DNA from: Pseudaminobacter sp040049255
Lineage (GTDB): Bacteria > Pseudomonadota > Alphaproteobacteria > Rhizobiales > Rhizobiaceae
Direction of reading: 5' to 3'
DNA length: 64,000 nucleotides
Assembly: GCF_040049255.1 (NCBI RefSeq)
Contig: NZ_JBDZDR010000003.1
Coordinates: 248,001-312,000 of the forward strand
In this document: in pieces, positions 26,254 to 35,820 of the stretch
Numbering within the stretch: the stretch's first letter is position 1
Layout: the number at the start of each line of letters is the position of its first letter
The notes under the pieces: model-generated
Seen by the model: the letters and a program-made list of their open reading frames with translations, nothing else
Told to the model about the DNA's origin: nothing
Databases searched by the model: none
Program-made: the position numbers and the translations under genes

Positions 26254-27516
26254 ATGAAACCGATCAGCGGTGGCATCGACTTTGGCACGTCAAACTCCAC
26301 GGTCGGCTACATGCACAATGGCAGGCCGCGCCTGGTGCCGCTCGAGGGCGACCATCTCGCCATGCCCAGCGCCGTCTTCTACAATTTCGAGGACAACGGC
26401 ACCTATTTCGGCCGCCGCGCCATTGCCGACTACACCGAGAATGCCGAGGGCCGGCTGCTGCGCGCGCTGAAGAGCGTGCTCGGCTCCTCGCTGATCCACG
26501 AGAAGACCCGCATCAAGGCGCGCTACCTCGCCTTTTCCGACATCATCGGCACCTTCATCGCCAATCTGAAGAACCGGCTGGATGCCGAAGTCGGCGAGGA
26601 GATCGAAAGGGTGGTGCTGGGCCGGCCGGTCTATTTCGTCGACGAGGACGAGGCCGCCGACCGCGATGCGCAAGGCCAGCTCGAAGCCGCCGCTCGCGCG
26701 CAGGGTTTCAAGCACATCGCCTTCCAGTTCGAGCCGATAGCCGCAGCGCTCGACTACGAGCAGAGCGTGACGCGCGAGGAACTGGCGCTGATCATCGATA
26801 TCGGCGGCGGCACCTCCGACTTTTCCATCGTGCGCGTCTCGCCCGAGCGGGCCCGCGCCGCCGACCGCAAGGACGACATCCTTGCCAGCACCGGCGTCCA
26901 TATCGGCGGCACCGATTTCGACCGGCTGCTGTCGGTCGCCCGGCTGATGCCCGAGCTCGGCTACAAGACGCCGACCAAGGACGGCAAGCGCAACCTGCCC
27001 GTCGGCTATTTCAACGACCTCGCCACCTGGCAGCGCATCAACATGCTCTATACGCCCAAGGCCATGACCGATCTGCGCCAGATCCGCTACGAGGCGGCGA
27101 AGCCCGAACTGGTCGACCGCATGATCGACATCGTGTCGAACCGCCAGGGCCACGCGCTGGCCGGCACGGTGGAGCGGGCCAAGATCGACCTCACCGACCG
27201 CGACGACGCCATGATGACCGTGAAGCTGACCGAGGAGACGCTGTCGTTGCCGGTCACGCGCGCCGGGCTCGACGAGGCAATCGAGGCGGCGGTCGAGCGC
27301 GTGGCGAATACGGTCGCGAAGACGCTTGCCGATGCCGGCGTCGAGGCCCAGCGCATCACCACGCTCTTCCTCACCGGCGGCTCGACGGCCATCCCGCTGC
27401 TCAAAAGCCGCGTGCTGTCACTTTTTCCGGGTGCAACGGTCGTGCAGGGCGATATGTTCGGCTCGGTCGGGCTCGGGCTTTCGCTCGACGCCGCTCGCAA
27501 ATTCGGCAGCGCCTGA
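26254..27516 (+). CDS. Hsp70-family protein, YegD-like, without substrate-binding domain
   Basis: The product is 420 residues. It has the actin-like ATPase signatures of Hsp70: phosphate 1 GIDFGTSNSTVGY (about residues 7-19), phosphate 2 IIDIGGGTSDFSIV (about 179-192) and the adenosine motif LFLTGGSTAIPLL. It stops near the end of the ATPase domain, with no DnaK-type peptide-binding or lid domain, as in YegD. The client or role is unknown. It is followed after 17 bases by an Rsm22-family gene, suggesting co-transcription. Confidence 0.88.
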   Translation: MKPISGGIDFGTSNSTVGYMHNGRPRLVPLEGDHLAMPSAVFYNFEDNGTYFGRRAIADYTENAEGRLLRALKSVLGSSLIHEKTRIKARYLAFSDIIGTFIANLKNRLDAEVGEEIERVVLGRPVYFVDEDEAADRDAQGQLEAAARAQGFKHIAFQFEPIAAALDYEQSVTREELALIIDIGGGTSDFSIVRVSPERARAADRKDDILASTGVHIGGTDFDRLLSVARLMPELGYKTPTKDGKRNLPVGYFNDLATWQRINMLYTPKAMTDLRQIRYEAAKPELVDRMIDIVSNRQGHALAGTVERAKIDLTDRDDAMMTVKLTEETLSLPVTRAGLDEAIEAAVERVANTVAKTLADAGVEAQRITTLFLTGGSTAIPLLKSRVLSLFPGATVVQGDMFGSVGLGLSLDAARKFGSA

Positions 27517-27533
27517 GGGGGATTTTAGCCGGT

Positions 27534-28496
27534 ATGGAACTTCCCGCAGCCCTTCGCCAGGCGGTCGACAAGGCGCTCGAAGGCGTGCCGCTGGCCGCGC
27601 TCAAGCAGGCGGCGGAGGTGCTGTCGCGCCGCTACCGTGCCGAGACGCGCGACGGGCGGCTGCACCTGTCCGACGATCTGGCCGCAAAGGCCTATCTGGC
27701 GACGCGCCTGCCGGCGACCTATGCGGCTGTCCGCGCCAGCCTCGATGCGGTGACCGAGGCGCGCGAAAATTTCGCGCCACGCAGCCTGCTCGACGTTGGC
27801 TCCGGCCCCGGCACGGCGTTCTGGGCGGCTCGCGACTGCTGGGACAGTCTTCAGGATGCCACGCTGGTCGAAGCCAGCCCGGCCATCCGCGCCGTGGGCG
27901 CGGGCCTCGCCCGCCACGCCGAGCCCATCACCGCGCGCTACCTTGCCGCCGATGTTTTGGGAAAATTCCCTGACCTAAAACCCGCCGATCTCGTCACGCT
28001 CGCCTATGTGCTGGACGAGCTGCCGCCTGAAAAGATCGAGCCGCTGGTCGACCGGCTGTGGGCGCTGACGGGCGACACGCTGGTCATCGTCGAGCCCGGC
28101 ACGCCGGCCGGCTGGCAGCGCATCTTGCGCGCGCGGTCGCGGCTCGTCGGGGCGGGCGCGCATCTCGTCGCGCCGTGTCCGCACGCCCAGGAATGCCCGC
28201 TCGTCGCGCCCGACTGGTGCCATTTTTCGCGCCGGGTCGCCCGCTCGCGCCTGCATCGGCTGGCCAAGGGCGGCGAGGTGCCGTGGGAGGACGAAAAGTT
28301 CATCTACATCGCCGCCTCGCGGCATGCGGGCGAGGCGTTTGAGGCACGCGTGCTGGCGCCACCGCAGGCCTCAAGCGGTATGGTGCGGCTGAAACTGTGC
28401 GATGCCGAAGGCAGCGCCGGCGAGCGCCTGCTCACTCGCCGCGAAGGCGCCGCCTTCAAGGCCGCGCGCAAGCTCGATTGGGGCGATGGGATGTGA
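27534..28496 (+). CDS. Rsm22/METTL17-family methyltransferase-like protein
   Basis: The product is 320 residues. A Rossmann methyltransferase motif I is seen in SLLDVGSGPGTAFWAA (about residue 85), followed by DLVTLAYVLDELP. A cysteine-rich patch (CPHAQECPLVAPDWCHF, about residues 218-234) matches the region that carries an Fe-S cluster in mitochondrial Rsm22/METTL17, a small-subunit ribosome assembly factor. An rRNA-linked role is therefore likely. It shares a unit with the Hsp70-like gene just upstream. Confidence 0.85.
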   Translation: MELPAALRQAVDKALEGVPLAALKQAAEVLSRRYRAETRDGRLHLSDDLAAKAYLATRLPATYAAVRASLDAVTEARENFAPRSLLDVGSGPGTAFWAARDCWDSLQDATLVEASPAIRAVGAGLARHAEPITARYLAADVLGKFPDLKPADLVTLAYVLDELPPEKIEPLVDRLWALTGDTLVIVEPGTPAGWQRILRARSRLVGAGAHLVAPCPHAQECPLVAPDWCHFSRRVARSRLHRLAKGGEVPWEDEKFIYIAASRHAGEAFEARVLAPPQASSGMVRLKLCDAEGSAGERLLTRREGAAFKAARKLDWGDGM

Positions 28497-28818
28497 ACGG
28501 AGTGAGGATCGAATATTTTCACGACCTTCGTTCCTTCGCGCCCCCCTCTGGCCTGCCGGCCATCTCCCCCACAAGGGGGGAGATCGGCAGTTTCGTCTGC
28601 ATCGCCCGTTCTGAAACGCTGAAGTTTGGCGAAAGCCGTGATGACGGCTGATCTCCCCACCTGTGGGGGAGATTGGCAGTTTCGCTCGCACCACCCATTC
28701 CACAACGCTGACGTTTGGCGAAAGCCGTGATGACAGCTGATCTCCCCACCTGTGGGGGAGATGGCCGGCAGGCCAGAGGGGGGCAACGTAGAGCGCCGGC
28801 TTAGCCTTTGGCTGCACC
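28497..28818. repeat. Tandem palindromic repeats between rsm22-like gene and mutS (family C)
   Basis: This 322-base convergent gap has no real ORF and is mostly repeats. The outer arms CTGGCCTGCCGGCCATCTCC (about 28553-28572) and the reverse complement near 28756-28775 enclose two tandem copies of about 80 bases. Each copy has TTTGGCGAAAGCCGTGATGA followed by the hairpin ATCTCCCCACCTGTGGGGGA. The tail near 28773-28797 matches the one at about 8784-8808. Confidence 0.85.
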
Positions 28819-31545
28819 TCACCCCCGCGCCGCCAAGTCCTTCAGCCTATACAGCTCTTCCATCGCCTGGCGCGGGGTCATCTCATCCAGATTGAGCGCG
28901 GCAAGGGCTGCGCCTAAAACGTCCACCTTCGCCGGCGCGGGCGGCGTTTCCTTCTTCGCCACGGCCGAGAACAGCGGCAGGTCGTCGACCAGCCGGTCGG
29001 CCTTGCCGGAGGTTTCGCCGGCCTCGAGCCGGTGCAGCACGTCCTTGGCGCGGCTCACTACCGCGTCTGGCAGGCCGGCCAGCCGCGCCACCTGCACGCC
29101 GTAGCTGCGGTCGGCGGCACCCTTGCCCACCTCGTGCAGGAAGACCACGTCGCCTTCCCACTCCTTCACCCGCATGGTCACGTTGTGGAGGCGCTGGAGC
29201 TTCTCGGCCAGCGCCGTCATCTCGTGGAAGTGGGTGGCGAAGATCGCGCGGCAGCGGTTCTTCTCGTGCAGATATTCCACCGCAGCCCAGGCAATCGACA
29301 GGCCGTCGAAGGTCGCGGTGCCGCGCCCGATCTCGTCGAGGATGACCAGCGCGCGCTCGCCCGCCTGGTTGAGGATCGCCGCCGTCTCCACCATCTCGAC
29401 CATGAAGGTCGAGCGGCCGCGCGCCAGGTCGTCGGAGGCGCCGACGCGGGAAAACAGCCGGTCGACCACGCCGATATGGGCGCTTGCCGCCGGGACGAAC
29501 GAACCCATCTGGGCAAGGATGGCGATCAGCGCGTTCTGGCGCAGGAAGGTCGATTTACCGCCCATGTTCGGTCCGGTCAGCAGCCAGATGGCGCCGGCTT
29601 TGGCGCCGCCTTCGGGCGACAGGTCGCAGTCATTGGCCACGAATGCGTTCTCGCCCGCCGCGCGCAGCGCCTGTTCCACCACCGGGTGGCGGCCGCCGAC
29701 GATCTCGAAGGCGAGGCTGTCGTCCACCGCCGGCCGGCACCAGTTCTCGCTGGTCGCCAGCACCGCAAGTGCGGCCGAAACGTCGAGCACGGCAAGGGCC
29801 GCCGCGCCGGCGCGGATCGTCTCGGCGTGGGCGACTGCTTCCGCCACCAGCGCGTCGAAGGCCGAAAGCTCGATCGCCAGCGCGCGGTCGGCGGCATTGG
29901 CAATCTTGGTTTCCATCTCGGCCAGTTCGGTGGTGGTGAAGCGCATGGCGTTGGCCATGGTCTGGCGATGGATGAAGCGCGCCTTGGCCTCGTCCGTGCC
30001 GGTCATGATCGCCTGATGGTTCGCCGTCACCTCGATGTAATAGCCCAGCACATTGTTGTGCCGGATCTTTAGCGAGCGGATGCCGGTTTCCTCGATCAGG
30101 TCGCGCTCCATGCCGGCAATGACGCGGCGCGATTCGTCGCGCAGTGCGCGCATCTCGTCGAGCTCGGCGTGATAGCCGGCACGGACAAAGCCGCCGTCGC
30201 GCTTCAAGAGCGGCAGGTCGTCGTCCAGCGCGCCGGAAAGATGCTCGGCGAAACTGGCCGGCAGCGCGGAAATCGCTTCCAGCGCTTCCGCAATCTCGGC
30301 CGGGACCTCAACCTCGGCAAACAGCGCGCTTATCGCCAGCGCCGCTTCAAAACCAGAGCGCAGCGCGCCGAGATCGCGCGGGCCGCCGCGGTTCAGCGCC
30401 AGCCTTGTCAGCGCGCGCGGCATGTCCGACACGCCCTTCAGGCAGCCGCGCAGGGCTTCCCCCAGCCGCCGCTCGGCGAGGAAGAAGTCGACCGAATCCA
30501 GCCGCTGGGCGATGCCTTTCGGGTCGGTCAGCGGCGACATCAGCCGGTCGGCCAAAAGCCGCGCGCCGGCGCCGGTCACCGTGCGGTCGAGGGCTTTCAA
30601 CAGCGAGCCGTCGCGGCCGCCGCCGGTGGTGCGCAAGAGTTCCAGATTGACCCGCGTCGCCGGGTCGATGAACAGCGTCGAACCCGCATGCTCGCGCTCG
30701 GGCCGCGACAGCGGCGGCCGCTCGGCTTTCTGGGTCTTCTCGACATAGGCGACGACGCCCGAGATGGCCGAAAGTTCGGCGCGCGAAAAGGTGCCAAAGC
30801 TGTCCGGCGTCGCCACCTCGAAGAAGCGCGCGATGCGGCCCGGCGCCGAAGTGGAGTCGAACAGGCTCGGCGGCTGCGGGCTCGCCACCCGCCCCACCAG
30901 GTCGAACACGGGCTTCAGCTCGGCGTCATAAAACACCGGCTCGGGCAGGATCAGCTCGCGCGGGTCGATGCGGAAGATGTCGGCCAGCAGATTGTCGGCG
31001 CTCGTCTCGGCCACGCGAAAAATGCCGGTCGACAGCTCGATCCAGGCCAGCGCATAGGCATTGTCCGAGCCGCCGCCCCTCACGCGCCCCAGCGACATCA
31101 AAAAGTTCGATTCCGCCGGCGCCAGCAGCTTGTCCTCGGTGATGGTGCCGGGGGTCACCAGCCGCACCACGTCGCGCTTGACCACGGATTTCGAGCCGCG
31201 CTTCTTGGCCTCGGCCGGGTCCTCGATCTGCTCGCAGACGGCGACCCGGTGGCCGAGGCCGATCAGCTTCTGCAGATAGTCGTCGGCGGCATGGATCGGC
31301 ACGCCGCACATGGGAATGTCCTGGCCCTGGTGCTTGCCGCGCCTGGTCAGCACGATGCCCAGCGCCCGCGCGGCGATCTCGGCGTCGTCGAAGAACAGCT
31401 CGTAGAAGTCGCCCATGCGATAGAACAAGAGCGAACCGGGGTTGGCCGCCTTGATCTCGAGGAACTGTTCCATCATCGGCGTGGCGGCGCCGCTGCCTGG
31501 GGCCGGCGTGCTTGCCTCGGTGCGGATTGGCGTTTCGTCGTTCAC
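28819..31545 (-). CDS. mutS: DNA mismatch repair protein MutS
   Basis: The product is 908 residues. The mismatch-recognition motif is in FYRMGDFYELFFDDA, where the F-x-E element contacts DNA. Walker A is GPNMGGKST near residue 658, with Walker B LVILDEIGRGT and the C-terminal helix-turn-helix region GKGAADRSYGVQVARLAGLP. GTG 31545 (VNDETPIRTE) is chosen because homology begins shortly after and because upstream in-frame codons overlap the divergent malic enzyme promoter. The ribosome site (GGA) is weak. Confidence 0.97.
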   Translation of the reverse strand: MNDETPIRTEASTPAPGSGAATPMMEQFLEIKAANPGSLLFYRMGDFYELFFDDAEIAARALGIVLTRRGKHQGQDIPMCGVPIHAADDYLQKLIGLGHRVAVCEQIEDPAEAKKRGSKSVVKRDVVRLVTPGTITEDKLLAPAESNFLMSLGRVRGGGSDNAYALAWIELSTGIFRVAETSADNLLADIFRIDPRELILPEPVFYDAELKPVFDLVGRVASPQPPSLFDSTSAPGRIARFFEVATPDSFGTFSRAELSAISGVVAYVEKTQKAERPPLSRPEREHAGSTLFIDPATRVNLELLRTTGGGRDGSLLKALDRTVTGAGARLLADRLMSPLTDPKGIAQRLDSVDFFLAERRLGEALRGCLKGVSDMPRALTRLALNRGGPRDLGALRSGFEAALAISALFAEVEVPAEIAEALEAISALPASFAEHLSGALDDDLPLLKRDGGFVRAGYHAELDEMRALRDESRRVIAGMERDLIEETGIRSLKIRHNNVLGYYIEVTANHQAIMTGTDEAKARFIHRQTMANAMRFTTTELAEMETKIANAADRALAIELSAFDALVAEAVAHAETIRAGAAALAVLDVSAALAVLATSENWCRPAVDDSLAFEIVGGRHPVVEQALRAAGENAFVANDCDLSPEGGAKAGAIWLLTGPNMGGKSTFLRQNALIAILAQMGSFVPAASAHIGVVDRLFSRVGASDDLARGRSTFMVEMVETAAILNQAGERALVILDEIGRGTATFDGLSIAWAAVEYLHEKNRCRAIFATHFHEMTALAEKLQRLHNVTMRVKEWEGDVVFLHEVGKGAADRSYGVQVARLAGLPDAVVSRAKDVLHRLEAGETSGKADRLVDDLPLFSAVAKKETPPAPAKVDVLGAALAALNLDEMTPRQAMEELYRLKDLAARG

Positions 31546-31656
31546 GTTATCGTCCAAAAAACAGCTTTGCCCTGCTTGGCGGTTTACAGGGCCGAAGTGT
31601 AGCCTTAATCCCGAACACTCCACAAAAATCGGCTTGGGAAGGGACCGCGCGAGACC

Positions 31657-33942
31657 ATGGCATCCGGCAACAGAACCGACAACGCAGGCCCCTCGGTGGG
31701 CACACAGGAAGCGCTGGATTTCCATTCCTCCGGCCGCCCCGGCAAGCTCGAGATCAACCCCACCAAGCCCATGGCCACGCAGCGCGACCTGTCGCTGGCC
31801 TATTCGCCGGGCGTGGCCGCCCCCGTGCTGGCCATCGCCGAGGACCCCAGTCGCGCCTTCGACTACACCGCGCGCGGCAACATGGTGGCGGTGATTTCAA
31901 ACGGCACCGCCATTCTCGGCCTCGGCAATCTCGGCGCGCTCGCCTCCAAACCGGTCATGGAAGGCAAGGCGGTGCTGTTCAAGCGCTTCGCCGATGTCGA
32001 TGCCATCGACCTCGAGGTCGACACCACCGACGTCGACGAATTCATCAACTGCGTGCGCTATCTCGGGCCGTCCTTCGGCGGCATTAACCTGGAAGACATC
32101 AAGGCGCCGGATTGCTTCATCATCGAGAGCCGCCTGCGCGAGATCATGGACATCCCCGTCTTCCACGACGACCAGCACGGCACGGCCATCATCGCCGCCG
32201 CCGGCCTCATCAACGCGCTCGAAGTCACCGGCCGCGACGTCAAGACCACGAAGCTCGTCTGCAACGGCGCCGGCTCGGCCGGCATCGCCTGCATCGAGCT
32301 CATCAAGGCGATGGGCTTTGCGCCCGAAAACATCATCCTGTGCGACACCAAGGGCGTGGTCTACAAGGGCCGCACGGAGGGCATGAACCAGTGGAAGTCG
32401 GCGCATGCGGTGGAAACCGGCGCCCGCACGCTGGCCGAGGCGCTGGAAGGCGCCGACGTGTTCTTCGGCCTTTCGGCCAAGGGCGCGCTCACCCCGGTCA
32501 TGGTCCAGTCCATGGCCAAGAACCCGATCATCTTCGCCATGGCCAATCCCGACCCGGAAATCACGCCGGAGGAAGTGGCAGAGATCCGCACCGACGCCAT
32601 CATGGCCACCGGCCGTTCGGACTATCCGAACCAGGTCAACAATGTGCTCGGCTTCCCCTACATCTTCCGCGGGGCGCTCGACGTGCGCGCCACCACCATC
32701 AACGACGAGATGAAGGTCGCGGCCGCCCGCGCGCTGGCCGATCTCGCCCGCCAGGACGTGCCCGACGACGTCGCCGCCGCCTACCAGGGCAACCGGCCGA
32801 AATTCGGCCCCAACTACATCATCCCCGTGCCGTTCGACCCGCGCCTCATCTCGGCCATCCCGGTCGCGGTGGCCAAGGCCGCGATGGGCACCGGCGTTGC
32901 CCGCCGGCCCATCCTCGACCTCGACAAATACGCGCAGGAGCTTTCGGCCCGGCGCGACCCGATCGCCTCCACCCTGCAGCGCATCTATGACCGCGTGCGC
33001 CGCCAGCCCAAGCGCATCGTCTTCGCCGAAGGCGAGGAAGAGCAGATGATGCGCGCGGCCGTGTCCTATGTGAACCAGAAGCTCGGCACCGCCATCCTGC
33101 TCGGCCGCGACGACGTCATCAAGGAAAACGCCCGCCAGGCCGGCGTCGACCTCGACAAGCCCGGCATCGAGATCATCAATGCTCGCCTGTCGCGCCGCAA
33201 CGCCATCTATGCCGACTTCCTCTACGAGCGCCCGCAGCGCCAGGGTTTTCTGTTCCGCGACTGCCAGCGCCTGATCAACAACGACCGCAACCACTTTGCC
33301 GCCGCCATGGTGGCGCTGGGCGATGCCGACGGCATGGTCACCGGCGTCACCCGCAACTACTCCACCGCGCTGGAGGAAGTGCGCCGCGCCATCGACGCAA
33401 AGCCCGGCCACCGCGTCATCGGCGTGTCGATCGCGCTCTGCCGCGGCCGCACCGTGCTGGTGGCCGACACGGCCGTGCACGACATGCCCGACGCCGAGCA
33501 GATCGCCGACATCGCCGAGGAAGCCGCCGGCTTCGCCCGCCGCATGGGCTACGAGCCGCGGATTGCCATGCTCGCCTATTCCACCTTCGGCCACCCGGCC
33601 GGCGAGCGCTCCGAGCGCATCCAGGAGGCGGTAAAGATCCTCGACAAGCGCCGCGTCGATTTCGAATATGACGGCGAAATGGCCGCCGACGTCGCGCTCA
33701 ACCCGCGCCTCATGCAGCAATATCCGTTCTGCCGCCTGTCGGGCCCGGCCAATGTGCTGGTCATGCCGGCATTCCACTCGGCCTCGATCTCGACCAAGAT
33801 GCTGCAGGAGCTCGGCGGCTGCACGGTCATCGGCCCGCTACTGGTCGGCCTCAACAAGCCGGTCCAGATCGTGCCGCTGAATACCAAGGATTCGGACATC
33901 GTCAACATGGCGGCGATTGCGGCGTTTACGGCGGGGGCGTGA
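31657..33942 (+). CDS. maeB: NADP-type malic enzyme with C-terminal phosphotransacetylase-like domain
   Basis: The product is 761 residues, the size of the two-domain rhizobial malic enzymes. Residues 1-430 hold the malic enzyme (SLAYSPGVAAP, FHDDQHGTAI, NAD(P)-binding VCNGAGSAGIACIEL). Residues about 440-761 resemble phosphotransacetylase (RIVFAEGEEEQMMRAA, VGLNKPVQIVPL), which in this family is thought to be regulatory. It converts malate to pyruvate and CO2. Whether it prefers NAD (Dme) or NADP (Tme) cannot be decided by eye. It is divergent from mutS. Confidence 0.94.
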   Translation: MASGNRTDNAGPSVGTQEALDFHSSGRPGKLEINPTKPMATQRDLSLAYSPGVAAPVLAIAEDPSRAFDYTARGNMVAVISNGTAILGLGNLGALASKPVMEGKAVLFKRFADVDAIDLEVDTTDVDEFINCVRYLGPSFGGINLEDIKAPDCFIIESRLREIMDIPVFHDDQHGTAIIAAAGLINALEVTGRDVKTTKLVCNGAGSAGIACIELIKAMGFAPENIILCDTKGVVYKGRTEGMNQWKSAHAVETGARTLAEALEGADVFFGLSAKGALTPVMVQSMAKNPIIFAMANPDPEITPEEVAEIRTDAIMATGRSDYPNQVNNVLGFPYIFRGALDVRATTINDEMKVAAARALADLARQDVPDDVAAAYQGNRPKFGPNYIIPVPFDPRLISAIPVAVAKAAMGTGVARRPILDLDKYAQELSARRDPIASTLQRIYDRVRRQPKRIVFAEGEEEQMMRAAVSYVNQKLGTAILLGRDDVIKENARQAGVDLDKPGIEIINARLSRRNAIYADFLYERPQRQGFLFRDCQRLINNDRNHFAAAMVALGDADGMVTGVTRNYSTALEEVRRAIDAKPGHRVIGVSIALCRGRTVLVADTAVHDMPDAEQIADIAEEAAGFARRMGYEPRIAMLAYSTFGHPAGERSERIQEAVKILDKRRVDFEYDGEMAADVALNPRLMQQYPFCRLSGPANVLVMPAFHSASISTKMLQELGGCTVIGPLLVGLNKPVQIVPLNTKDSDIVNMAAIAAFTAGA

Positions 33943-33975
33943 GGGGGGAGCCTCACGCCGAAGCTGCGGTTCCTC

Positions 33976-34018
33976 GGGGGAGAGGTGCCGAACGGAGCGA
34001 GGCGGAGAGGGGGGTGAA
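33976..34018. repeat. Partial palindromic element (family A, copy 3)
   Basis: GGGGGAGAGGTGCCGAACGG and the following GAGCGAGGCGGAGAGGGGGG correspond to the right arm of the hrpB element. Only this arm is present, between the malic enzyme gene and the AT-richer islet, so it marks the islet border. Confidence 0.7.
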
Positions 34019-34089
34019 AGGCTACTTGCTCACTCGTCGATGTAAGTTTGCTGCGCAGATCCTAGCTAATTCCTAGAGTATACGTCGAG

Positions 34090-34863
34090 TTATTTGGGCA
34101 AGCGAACTTCGTTGGCGGCAATTGTTCGAGTAGTATTAAATGCTATGCGCGTAATGCTTCCAAGCCACTCTGGCACTGGTTTCCCGTAAAGCGCTTTGTG
34201 AGGTTCGAGTTTGGCCGTTTTTGCCCGGTGATAGGCAGCAACTTCATAAACGAGGCGTCCGACAATCCAAACCATGCGGATACGAAAGACGACCAGGGGG
34301 TCGAAGGGTTCTTGCAAGTCGCAAAGAACCTCCCGTTCGGCGAGCAACTCCTCGATAGGGTGAATGCTGGAAAGACTACCACCTTCGAAGAATTGTGTCA
34401 GATCGAATACATCCCAGCTATGGGATATCCTGTTTCGAACCACCCTAACCTTGTCCAACTCCGACATCAGGTCGCCTGACAATACGTCGAACGCATAGGC
34501 CAGCTGAATTCTTTTTGCGAAGTCCGAAATCGGGCCATATCCGCTCATCATGCTCGCCTTTCCGCCGGGAATCCCGTCGGGTAATGCCGCTTTGAAAGCC
34601 TTCTTTAGTAGATCATCGGCAAATGCGCATATGATCACTGGTAGATAACGACCTTCCTCGCTTGCAATTCGCGACGTCAGTTTTTCGTATTGGCTTAGGT
34701 CGATCGCCTCCTTATTGAGGACCTCAACGAACCTCTTGATGGCATGTTGCTCGAATGATCGTGTGTAGTTGCGATAGATCTGAAGGCCAGCTTTCTCGCC
34801 AAAGTCAAGCGACAACGCAGCAATGTCTGGGTCGAACCAATCGGCGTTATCGTCTTCCAACAT
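34090..34863 (-). CDS. MltR-like protein of an AT-richer islet
   Basis: The product is 257 residues. The segment from about residue 83 (DDLLKKAF, then YGPISDFAKRIQLAYAFDVLS and KVRVVRNRISHSWD) resembles the MltR (mannitol repressor) domain. The stretch R143-N-R-I-S-H148 also fits the R-x4-H motif of HEPN-fold nucleases and toxins. Base composition is visibly poorer in G+C than neighbours and codon use is relaxed, suggesting transfer. No mannitol genes are near, so sugar regulation is unlikely to be its job. The function is unknown. Confidence 0.65.
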   Translation of the reverse strand: MLEDDNADWFDPDIAALSLDFGEKAGLQIYRNYTRSFEQHAIKRFVEVLNKEAIDLSQYEKLTSRIASEEGRYLPVIICAFADDLLKKAFKAALPDGIPGGKASMMSGYGPISDFAKRIQLAYAFDVLSGDLMSELDKVRVVRNRISHSWDVFDLTQFFEGGSLSSIHPIEELLAEREVLCDLQEPFDPLVVFRIRMVWIVGRLVYEVAAYHRAKTAKLEPHKALYGKPVPEWLGSITRIAFNTTRTIAANEVRLPK

Positions 34864-34949
34864 GACCTCTAATATTCCGTCGCTTGCAGTATTTGTCCCA
34901 TGCGGATCGCTGATTTGACTGTTAGCGGGTAGGTATGCTGCATGGAAGT

Positions 34950-35408
34950 CTACGACTTTCTGTTCAACGCTTCCTGCTTGAGGAATGCTGGAAGGGTGAG
35001 ACGCTGTCCCTCTTGCTCGATTAGAGGCTCGGCCATCCCTTCGCCATTCATCCAGTATGTGAAGTTGATCGAGTTTCTGTCGTAGTCAGTGTCTGAGAAG
35101 GTGATGAACCCTTCTAGCAACAGTTCTCGGTCGCTCTCCTCGTTGAACCGGAACCACTCACCCGCATACCAACTGCGAGCGAACCCTGCGTGCAGATCCC
35201 GTTCTATGTGGGATACGTTCCAAAACGGTTTGCAACCAACAAGCTTCAGGTCGGGAAGCCAGGTCTTAGCGGCTCTCAGGCGGTCGGTGGCGCTTTTCGT
35301 TTTCCCAATCTTGTAGCGGCCGTTGTCCTCGAGCACGTAGACGAAGCCGGGATCCTTGCGAAGGATGCCCCATACTGGAATGCGTGTGCCGATGAGGGTT
35401 TTGTCCAT
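34950..35408 (-). CDS. GIY-YIG-type nuclease-like protein (T5orf172/MUG113 domain)
   Basis: The product is 152 residues. The GIY-YIG core is recognisable: VYV (residues 23-25), YKIGKT (32-37), the conserved arginine in ATDRLRAA (R43), and later HIERDLHAGF and GEWFRF, as in T5orf172-type domains. It starts at ATG 35408 with GGGGA upstream. It precedes the MltR-like gene on the same strand with an 86-base gap. Such domains occur in phages and mobile DNA. Composition is AT-richer than the surroundings. Confidence 0.72.
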   Translation of the reverse strand: MDKTLIGTRIPVWGILRKDPGFVYVLEDNGRYKIGKTKSATDRLRAAKTWLPDLKLVGCKPFWNVSHIERDLHAGFARSWYAGEWFRFNEESDRELLLEGFITFSDTDYDRNSINFTYWMNGEGMAEPLIEQEGQRLTLPAFLKQEALNRKS

Positions 35409-35820
35409 CGCGCGCGTCCCCAACAAGGTCGTCAAGCATTTATGCTGATGCTTTCTGGCCAGGCAAGCACTTGCGACGGTCTGTGGGCCTCAAGAGATGT
35501 AGGGAGCAAGGCGCCGGGAGCCGGAGATTCCAGTACGCTTTCGGGAAACCAACCAAAGGTGGATAAACTCAGCTAGCTCAGCGCGATCTCAAACCCCAAC
35601 TGTTTGAAAAGATTGAAGAACAGAAAAAATCGTCTCTGCCTTTCTCCCCCATCTTTCCGCCTCCTGCATAATGCCCGCATCGGCCTCACGGGAACACGGG
35701 TCATGAACCGGATGGACGTGGAGGGCGGCGATGTCCGGGCTGGTGGCGCTACGGTGGCGTCACTGGGTGATGAACCCCCAAGCCCGGGCCTTGGCGGCGG
35801 CTGGCCACGCGAATGTGGAG

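Noticed and set aside
28497..28818. CRISPR-like look of the tandem repeats before mutS
   Set aside because: There are only two units with diverged ends and palindromic cores, no unique spacers of even length, and no cas genes.
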